Shown piece after piece: positions 58,235 to 64,000 of a stretch of DNA of 64,000 bases. The DNA comes from Mesorhizobium sp. PAMC28654 (lineage in GTDB: Bacteria > Pseudomonadota > Alphaproteobacteria > Rhizobiales > Rhizobiaceae): the NCBI RefSeq assembly GCF_020616515.1, contig NZ_CP085135.1, positions 3,844,001 to 3,908,000 of the forward strand, read 5' to 3'. Made by a program: the position numbers and the translations under genes. Every line of letters starts with the position of its first letter. Position 1 is the stretch's first letter. Below the pieces are notes generated by a model. That model worked only from the letters and a program-made list of their open reading frames with translations. It was not told the DNA's origin and searched no databases.

Positions 58235-59091
58235 GGTTCGCGCTCATCGACCAGGCGAAGAAGGATTTCCCTGTGGACCGTTTGTGCGCGACGCTGGGTG
58301 TCAGCCCGAGCGGCTACTTTGCCTGGGGGCGCCGGCCGGCGTGCCGCCGGCAGCGCGACGACATGATAATGCTGGCGCATGTGCGATCGTCGTTCGCGCT
58401 GTCGAACGGAACCTATGGTAGCCCGCGCATGACGCGGGAACTGCAAGACAATGGCTTTGCCATTGGCCGGCGACGAACGGCGCGTCTGATGCGGGAGAAT
58501 GGCCTCCAGGCAAGACAGAAGCGGCGGTTCAAGCGCACGACGGACAGCGAACACGCCTTTCCGGTTGCCCCCAATGTCATCGACCAGGATTTTGCCGCCA
58601 CTGGTCCCAACCAGAAATGGGGTGCCGACATCTCCTACATCTGGACGCGGGAGGGCTGGTTGTACCTTGCTGTCGTCATCGATCTGTTTGCCCGCAAGGT
58701 CGTTGGCTGGGCTGCTGGCAACCGGCTACACCGCAGCCTGGCTCTGGCAGCGCTCAACAAGGCGTTCGTCATGCGGCAGCCGGAACCCGGCCTCATTCAC
58801 CACTCCGACCGCGGCAGCCAATATTGTTCTATCGACTACCAAGCCGAATTGCGTGCCGCCGGCGTCATCATCTCAATGTCAGGCAAGGGCAATTGCTTTG
58901 ATAACGCCATGGTCGAAACATTCTTCAAGACGCTGAAAACTGAACTGATCTGGCGCACCTCTTTCCTTACCCGCGCCGATGCCCAAGCCGCCATTGCCCG
59001 ATATATCGACGGCTTCTACAATCCCATCCGGCGGCATTCCGCGCTCGACTACATCAGCCCGATGCAGTTCGAGCGAAACGCCGCCGAATGA
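58231..59091 (+). CDS. IS3 OrfB (transposase catalytic subunit)
   Basis: 286 aa starting with GTG 58231. The HTH_21 region (YGSPRMTRELQDNGFAIGRR) is followed by the DDE core: WGADISYIWTREGWLYLAVV, HHSDRGSQYCSIDYQ and CFDNAMVETFFKTLKTE. A C-terminal YIDGFYNPIRRHSALDYISP completes the IS3 signature. Complete and probably functional. It may also be made as an OrfAB fusion by frameshift, but no clear slippery run is seen at the junction. Confidence 0.92.
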   Translation: MRFALIDQAKKDFPVDRLCATLGVSPSGYFAWGRRPACRRQRDDMIMLAHVRSSFALSNGTYGSPRMTRELQDNGFAIGRRRTARLMRENGLQARQKRRFKRTTDSEHAFPVAPNVIDQDFAATGPNQKWGADISYIWTREGWLYLAVVIDLFARKVVGWAAGNRLHRSLALAALNKAFVMRQPEPGLIHHSDRGSQYCSIDYQAELRAAGVIISMSGKGNCFDNAMVETFFKTLKTELIWRTSFLTRADAQAAIARYIDGFYNPIRRHSALDYISPMQFERNAAE

Positions 59092-59125
59092 GCAACCCGC
59101 TCTCCACTTTACCGAAGCAAGTCCA

Positions 59126-59380
59126 AACAGAATCTTTCCGGACCCCGCCATGACCCTCGCCGCAGTGGACCGACTTGTTCACCACGCAACGATCTTCGAG
59201 ATGAACGTCGAAAGCTACCGGCGCAGATCCGCCATGGAAGCCAAACGCCAGCGCGGCAGGCCAGCCTCTTACGCGACAATCAAGAACAAACACGAACTTG
59301 TCGCGGAGCGGCAATCAGAAATAGATGAAGGCCTTGCCAGCGACAATCAGCATGATAATTTGCACGTGACCGCGACCTGA
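59126..59380 (+). pseudogene. istB: IstB C-terminal remnant of IS21 copy 2
   Basis: Encodes the last ~84 residues of IstB (NRIFPDPAMTLAAVDRLVHH onward to HVTAT), matching copy 1. The ATPase core is deleted. Non-functional. Confidence 0.9.
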
Positions 59381-59436
59381 GAATCTCATCCAGATCGCCG
59401 CTCACGTCTCATCCAGATCGTCGCGCTATAACAGGT

Positions 59437-59701
59437 CGAGAAGAATGTGCAGGATGCGCGTCATCGGTTCTTTCAACCGGTTCCGCGCTTTCCATCACTG
59501 GAAGCCCTGAACGACTGGCTGGAGCTTCGATGCAAGGAGTTTTGGCACAAAACCCCGCATGGAAGAATGCGCGGCACCATTGGCGATGTCTGGGCTGAGG
59601 AAGCCCAGTCTCTCATGCCGGCGTCCCGTCTCTTCGACGGCTTTGTCGAATACACCAAGCGGGTCTCCCCAACCTGCCTCGTCCATCTGGAACGTAACCG
59701 C
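59437..59701 (+). pseudogene. istA: Outer IS21 IstA, second part, truncated
   Basis: Continues the istA started at 55707: VEKNVQDARHRFFQPVPRFP, WLELRCKEFWHKTPHGRMRG and so on, including the Glu of the DDE triad region (EK-NVQDAR). It ends abruptly at 59701, where the partial IS3-type copy begins. The remaining C-terminus is absent from the window. Confidence 0.88.
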
Positions 59702-59942
59702 TGTTCCCCGTCAGCACCTGTGTCCCAGATTTGAGGTTGTGAATTAAGGAGGGTTTTGATCTCGTCGTCACGACGAAGGAACCAAGATGAGCCCTAAATC
59801 CTCAAGTGCCAAGAAGCCTGCCGAGCAGGTGGTAAAGGACATTCGCCGGGCGACCCGGCGGCATTTTTCAGCGGAAGACAAGATCCGGATCGTGCTGGAC
59901 GGGCTGCGCGGCGAAGACAGCATCGCCGAGCTGTGCCGCAAG
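59702..59942. mobile_element. Partial IS3-type element (241 bp, left end only)
   Basis: Identical to the first 241 bases of copies A and C, ending inside orfA at CTGTGCCGCAAG. A full copy follows immediately. The missing right portion and absence of a target duplication imply that copy C inserted in an older copy and the remainder was deleted. Confidence 0.9.
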
Positions 59943-60027
59943 TGTTCCCCGTCAGCACCTGTGTCCCAGATTTGAGGTTGTGAATTAAGGAGGGTTTTGA
60001 TCTCGTCGTCACGACGAAGGAACCAAG

Positions 60028-60402
60028 ATGAGCCCTAAATCCTCAAGTGCCAAGAAGCCTGCCGAGCAGGTGGTAAAGGACATTCGCCGGGCGACCCGGC
60101 GGCATTTTTCAGCGGAAGACAAGATCCGGATCGTGCTGGACGGGCTGCGCGGCGAAGACAGCATCGCCGAGCTGTGCCGCAAGGAAGGGATCGCGCAGAG
60201 CCTGTATTACACCTGGTCCAAGGAGTTCATGGAGGCCGGCAAGCGCCGATTGGCGGGTGATACCGCTCGTGCTGCCACCAGCGACGAGGTCAAGGATTTG
60301 CGCCGGGAGGCCGGCGCGCTGAAGGAATGCGTCGCTGATCTGACACTGGAAAACCGTCTGCTCAAAAAAAGCATGATCGCGGATGGGGACGAGCAAGAAT
60401 GA
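60028..60402 (+). CDS. IS3-type transposase OrfA (copy C)
   Basis: 124 aa, identical to OrfA of copy A, with the same helix-turn-helix and coiled-coil tail, coupled to orfB through ATGA. Confidence 0.9.
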   Translation: MSPKSSSAKKPAEQVVKDIRRATRRHFSAEDKIRIVLDGLRGEDSIAELCRKEGIAQSLYYTWSKEFMEAGKRRLAGDTARAATSDEVKDLRREAGALKECVADLTLENRLLKKSMIADGDEQE

Positions 60403-61379
60403 GATATCCCGCATCCGAAAAGCTCGAGATCATCAGGATCGTCGAGCAGTCACACCTGCCAACCCGCAAAACGCTGGACCGACTGGGCATCCCGCGCCGG
60501 ACCTTCTATCGCTGGTATGACCGTTATGTCGAGGGCGGGCCTGAGGCGCTGCAGGATCGGCCCTCGGCGCCGAGCCGGGTGTGGAACCGCATCCCGCCTG
60601 CCATCCATGACCAGATCATCGAACTGGCGCTGGAGCAGTCCGAGCTCTCCCCGCGCGAACTGGCAGTACGGTTCACCGACGAGACGCGCTACTTCGTGTC
60701 AGAAGCCAGCGTTTACCGGCTCCTCAAGGCCTACGATCTGATCACCAGCCCGGCCTATGTGGTGATCAAGGCGGCGAACGAGTTCCACACCAAGACGACG
60801 CGACCCAACGAGATGTGGCAGACGGACTTCACCTACTTCAAGATCATCGGCTGGGGCTGGATGTACCTGTCGACCGTGCTCGACGATTACTCCCGCTACA
60901 TCATCGCCTGGAAACTGTGCAGCACCATGCGGGCCGAGGACGTCACCGACACGCTGGACATGGCACTTACTGCCTCAGGGTGCGACCAGGCCCATGTGCA
61001 CCACAAGCCTCGGCTGCTCAGCGATAATGGCCCCAGCTACATCGCCGGCGAACTGGCGGACTATATCCAGGACCAACGCATGAGCCATGTCCGGGGCGCT
61101 CCAATGCATCCCCAGACCCAAGGCAAGATCGAGCGCTGGCACCAGACCCTCAAAAACCGAATCCTCTTGGAGAACTACTTTCTGCCCGGCGACCTTGAGG
61201 CCCAGATCGCAGCCTTCGTCGAACATTACAACCATCGACGCTACCACGAGAGCCTGGCCAACGTAACGCCAGCCGACGCCTACTTCGGCAGGGCCGCAGC
61301 CATTATCAAACAGCGAGAAAGGATCAAACGCCAAACCATCCAACATCGGCGCTTGCAGCACCGCAAGATCGCCGCTTAA
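60399..61379 (+). CDS. IS3-type transposase OrfB (copy C)
   Basis: 326 aa, identical to OrfB of copy A, with complete DDE residues (WQTDFTYF, LLSDNGPSY, KIERWHQTL). With copy A it is one of two apparently functional sources of this transposase in the window. Confidence 0.92.
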   Translation: MRYPASEKLEIIRIVEQSHLPTRKTLDRLGIPRRTFYRWYDRYVEGGPEALQDRPSAPSRVWNRIPPAIHDQIIELALEQSELSPRELAVRFTDETRYFVSEASVYRLLKAYDLITSPAYVVIKAANEFHTKTTRPNEMWQTDFTYFKIIGWGWMYLSTVLDDYSRYIIAWKLCSTMRAEDVTDTLDMALTASGCDQAHVHHKPRLLSDNGPSYIAGELADYIQDQRMSHVRGAPMHPQTQGKIERWHQTLKNRILLENYFLPGDLEAQIAAFVEHYNHRRYHESLANVTPADAYFGRAAAIIKQRERIKRQTIQHRRLQHRKIAA

Positions 61380-61614
61380 CATCAACCCCAAGATGAGGCC
61401 GACACTCCGCTAATCTGCGATCCAATCTGAGCCAAATGATCTGACGACGGACACAGTTCCATGCGCAGACAGTTAAGAGCTTCGCAAATCGACTGCTTAA
61501 GCGGTAGGACCGTAAAATCGCCTGAACTTTATCGTGCTGCCGGCTGTCCGACCTCGCATCGGTGAATGTTTCCGCGCAGCACTGGCTTTTCGCATTTTGG
61601 GCATTTTCCAGCGA

Positions 61615-61809
61615 TCATTTTCTGCGCCTTTTACGTTCGACCCACCCGTTGAAATATTGCTCCTCGCTGACTCCGGCTTTTCGGGCGCGCCGCCGCATTC
61701 CCTTCAAAGCGCTTCGTGTAGGCGCATCAACGCCGGTCTGGTTTTTGAAGTTGGCTGAGGCCATGGCAACCACGGCGAGACCGATCACTATCAAGATTAC
61801 TGCGCCCAA
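61615..61809 (-). CDS. Small membrane protein with basic tail, 64 aa
   Basis: TTG 61809 follows GGAGGAAACG, a strong ribosome-binding site. The product has a hydrophobic helix (GAVILIVIGLAVVAMASANF) and a very basic C-terminal part (GMRRRARKAGVSEEQYFNGW-VERKRRRK). A longer start at ATG 61878 has no good ribosome-binding site. Family unknown. It could be membrane-anchored and nucleic-acid- or lipid-binding. Confidence 0.5.
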   Translation of the reverse strand: MGAVILIVIGLAVVAMASANFKNQTGVDAPTRSALKGMRRRARKAGVSEEQYFNGWVERKRRRK

Positions 61810-61937
61810 CGTTTCCTCCCCCGGTTGCCGCTCCCGACGACGGCGAACATGCCGGAGCCTGAATGGTAGCGCAAGCATGTCTTGTGCATCTCAATTTGCT
61901 GGGCGAAAGTGAATTGGCATCAAACTGGGGGGATCCA

Positions 61938-62120
61938 ATGAATTTCGTAGCCACAAAGGAACTTAAGGACCAAATCGACGATCTGCATCGCGGATTGCAT
62001 TTCACGTTAGAGGCATTGGTCAATCAGAAAGACTATCGTCGATCGGAAGAGCTGCTGCGCGAGATGGATTTCTATCTAACCAGAATGGTCAACGAGACCA
62101 AGGTCACACGATTGCGATAG
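61938..62120 (+). CDS. Small helical protein, 60 aa, before HEPN-like gene
   Basis: ATG 61938 has GGGGGGATCC ahead. The product (MNFVATKELKDQIDDLHRGL... RRSEELLREMDFYLTRMVNE) is almost entirely helical and charged. It ends 13 bases before the HEPN-like gene. Such an arrangement would fit an antitoxin or partner subunit, but no family is recognised. Confidence 0.55.
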   Translation: MNFVATKELKDQIDDLHRGLHFTLEALVNQKDYRRSEELLREMDFYLTRMVNETKVTRLR

Positions 62121-62133
62121 AACGAGGCTACTG

Positions 62134-62685
62134 ATGGCGGAGTTTAGAGATGTCGATTGGTCGGAACACTACCGCTTCGTCGGGACGTTCGTCGTCGAGT
62201 TTGAGAAGATACCGACCAAGCTTCGGTATTTCTACAGCTGCATTCTGCAACTGCAAGGCTTGAAAGTATGGGAACTCGGCGCAAACGTTCTATCCATCGT
62301 CACCATTTCTCCCGAGAGCCTCGCAATTGCGTACGGGTCGGCGCTGAAGCTGCTGACGGACGACAAAAACGTCAAAGGCTTGGTCGATGATATCTGCAAG
62401 CGCACGAAGACACTGGCGGAGCGTCGCAACGAAATCGTCCACGGAGAGTGGCGCATTGGTCCGGAAATGGTCATCGTTGGCACAGATAAATTGCCGGACC
62501 GGTTCGGTATAAAGCGGAAGCCGACGAAAGATGGGCAACGCGTAACCGATCTTCCTACCATCAACGAACTTTCCGGTTTAGTAGATGAAGCTAGGGCGAT
62601 TGCTCAAATGATAGAGCGAGCTTTCATCGCACTCGTGATGATTTTAGAGCCACCAGATGCGGCATCCTCACAGGCGGAATCGTAG
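62134..62685 (+). CDS. HEPN-like protein, 183 aa
   Basis: A helical protein with R-N-E-I-V-H at residues 98-103, the R-x4-H motif of HEPN ribonucleases, in the context TLAERRNEIVHGEWRIGP. The N-terminal half has aromatic-rich helices (YRFVGTFVVEFEKIPTKLRY). GAGG precedes ATG 62134 by seven bases. It forms a probable two-gene unit with the 60-aa protein upstream. It is not closely similar to the HEPN-like protein at 15622, although the motif is the same. A toxin or RNase role is inference. Confidence 0.65.
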   Translation: MAEFRDVDWSEHYRFVGTFVVEFEKIPTKLRYFYSCILQLQGLKVWELGANVLSIVTISPESLAIAYGSALKLLTDDKNVKGLVDDICKRTKTLAERRNEIVHGEWRIGPEMVIVGTDKLPDRFGIKRKPTKDGQRVTDLPTINELSGLVDEARAIAQMIERAFIALVMILEPPDAASSQAES

Positions 62686-62776
62686 CGAGAAGAACGACTA
62701 TCGCTATCAGCCGAGTGGCCTGCTGCCGGTTTCGTGGACACCGAGATAAGGTGTTTAACGGAACTGGAGAGTGGGA

Positions 62777-63067
62777 ATGCAGAGAAGGAAGTTCAGCCGC
62801 GAGTTCAAGCTTGAGGCGGTGAGATTGGTGAAGGATCGGGGCGTTGCGGTGGCGCAGGCGGCCCGTGATTTGGATCTCCATGAGAATGTGCTGCGCAAGT
62901 GGGTCCGCGAGACGAGCGCTGACCCGCAGCATGCCTTTCCCGGCCATGGTCAAATGAAGCCTGAGCAGCAGGAGATTGACCGGCTGCGTCGGGAAGTTAC
63001 TAAGCTGAAGGCGGAGCGCGACATCCTAAAAAAGGCCGCAGCCTACTTCGCGAGGGATGCGATATGA
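62777..63067 (+). CDS. IS3 OrfA (window-end element)
   Basis: 96 aa from ATG 62777 (GGAGAGTGGGA ahead). Helix-turn-helix (FKLEAVRLVKDRGVAVAQAA...) and coiled-coil tail (IDRLRREVTKLKAERDILKK). It overlaps orfB by four bases (ATGA at 63064). Confidence 0.9.
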   Translation: MQRRKFSREFKLEAVRLVKDRGVAVAQAARDLDLHENVLRKWVRETSADPQHAFPGHGQMKPEQQEIDRLRREVTKLKAERDILKKAAAYFARDAI

Positions 63068-63924
63068 GGTTCGCCTTTATCGCGAAGCACCGTTCGATCT
63101 GGCCGGTGGCATGGCTGTGCAATGCGCTGGATGTGTCGCGCTCAGGCTTCCATGCCTGGCTCAACCGCAGCCCCAGCGCCCGGTCCCAGCACGACGAGAT
63201 GCTCGTTCCCAGGATCGACCGGAGCTTCAAGAGCAGCGACCGCACCTATGGCGCCCGTCGCGTCTGGCACGACGTCTTGGCTGAGGGAGTCTCCTGCGGT
63301 CTTCATCGCGTCGAGAGGCTCATGCGGGAGAACGGCTTGCGTGCCCGGCCTCGGCGCCGCGGGCTACCGAAGGACACTGGCGAGCGAGCCGCCGTGTCGG
63401 ACAATCTCCTTGATCGCGCCTTCGAAGCTGCTGCTCCGAACCAGAAGTGGATTGCCGACTTCACCTACATCTGGACCGCCGAAGGATGGCTCTATGTTGC
63501 GGCGGTCGTCGACCTGTTCTCCAGGCGTGTCGTCGGCTGGGCGATGAAGGCCGAGATGACGGCCCAACTCGTCACCGACGCCCTAATCATGGCGATCTGG
63601 CGCCGAGGCAAGCCAGACAGCCTGCTCCATCATTCGGACCAGGGGTCGCAATATACGAGCGAGCAGTTCCAGCGCCTGATGGCCGATCACGGCATTACCT
63701 GCTCGATGAGCCGGTCCGGCAACGTCTGGGACAATGCTGCGATGGAGAGCTTCTTCTCGTCGCTCAAAACCGAGCGGACAGCCCGCAAGGTCTACAGGAC
63801 GAGGGATCACGCCAAGGCAGATGTGTTCGATTACATCGAATGCTTCTATAACCCTCGGCGAAGGCACTCGACGCTGGGCTATCTCAGCCCCAACGAGTTC
63901 GAGGAGCAAGCTATGCTAGCTTAA
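63064..63924 (+). CDS. IS3 OrfB (window-end element)
   Basis: 286-aa transposase catalytic subunit. HTH_21-type region (YGARRVWHDVLAEGVSCGLH) and DDE core: WIADFTYIWTAEGWLYVAAV, HHSDQGSQYTSEQFQ and VWDNAAMESFFSSLKTE. Conserved end IECFYNPRRRHSTLGYLSPN. Distinct from the IS3 at 57889 and from the 1,511-bp copies. Apparently complete. Confidence 0.92.
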   Translation: MRFAFIAKHRSIWPVAWLCNALDVSRSGFHAWLNRSPSARSQHDEMLVPRIDRSFKSSDRTYGARRVWHDVLAEGVSCGLHRVERLMRENGLRARPRRRGLPKDTGERAAVSDNLLDRAFEAAAPNQKWIADFTYIWTAEGWLYVAAVVDLFSRRVVGWAMKAEMTAQLVTDALIMAIWRRGKPDSLLHHSDQGSQYTSEQFQRLMADHGITCSMSRSGNVWDNAAMESFFSSLKTERTARKVYRTRDHAKADVFDYIECFYNPRRRHSTLGYLSPNEFEEQAMLA

Positions 63925-64000
63925 CCGGGTGTCCGAAAAACCGGCAGCAGGCCAGGGGTCGGGATTTACCCACGACGGTATATGTCCCATGTCGTGATCG

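Larger units (their letters stand above)
59943..61453. mobile_element. IS3-type element, copy C (1,511 bp, intact)
   Basis: Ends TGTTCCCCGTCAG...GACGACGGACA, same length as copy A. Both genes are identical to copy A in translation, which indicates recent spread. No target duplication is visible. Confidence 0.9.
62716..63954. mobile_element. IS3-family element (1,239 bp) near window end
   Basis: Terminal inverted repeats TGGCCTGCTGCCGGTTT followed by GTGGACACC, and on the other strand TGGCCTGCTGCCGGTTT followed by TTCGGACACC. Two overlapping genes. No clear target duplication at the flanks (CGAG / GGGG). Confidence 0.88.

Overview
The window looks like a chromosome segment of a GC-rich alphaproteobacterium of the order Rhizobiales, most likely Mesorhizobium or a close relative. 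This is inferred from gene content: a MprF/LpiA-type lysyl-PG synthase with an AcvB-type protein, a 206-aa GpmA, malate synthase G, rhizobial palindromic intergenic repeats, and alphaproteobacterial IS families. No database search was possible, so all family names rest on motifs and length.

Layout. (1) 1-9,797: core chromosome. It holds uppP (cut by the window edge), a GST-like gene, queG, an NAD-binding reductase, mepA, glk, an MsbA-type ABC exporter, dapB, gpmA and tRNA-Leu(CAG). (2) 9,798-26,409: a 16.6-kb genomic island inserted in the 3' end of tRNA-Leu. It is bounded by an 18-bp direct repeat and carries a 558-codon tyrosine integrase gene now cut into three pieces by an IS630 and an IS21 element. 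Removing the two elements and their target duplications restores the reading frame exactly. Cargo comprises a HEPN-like protein beside a large SF2 helicase with a C-terminal PD-(D/E)XK-like nuclease motif (a candidate defence pair, interrupted by an IS3-type element), a DUF6471-like protein, small unknown genes, a serine resolvase and a uracil-DNA-glycosylase-like protein. (3) 26,410-52,886: core or near-core. A cytochrome b561 / PepSY / two-component cluster runs convergently into a flavin electron-transfer operon (FMN-binding protein, ApbE, membrane NqrB/RnfD-ferredoxin reductase fusion). Then come a cNMP-domain flavoprotein with a UBP-type zinc finger, mprF, acvB, a SARP-like regulator, cysK, a PLP decarboxylase, two paralogous secreted Cys-rich proteins, a CDGSH protein, a hydantoinase-family protein, glcB and an AT-rich gene for a secreted pepsin-like aspartic protease. 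(4) 52,887-64,000: comM is cut after its Walker A region by a second element that carries a large serine integrase. This element is packed with nested insertions: an IS3 inside an IS21 inside another IS21, then one partial and one full copy of the same IS3-type element found twice in the first island. Beyond these lie a small two-gene unit with a HEPN-like protein and another IS3 element.

The most interesting items are the helicase-nuclease/HEPN pair, the pepsin-like protease, the exactly reconstructable IS-disrupted integrase, the comM-targeted serine-integrase island with three-level nesting, and the new-looking Cys-rich secreted protein family.
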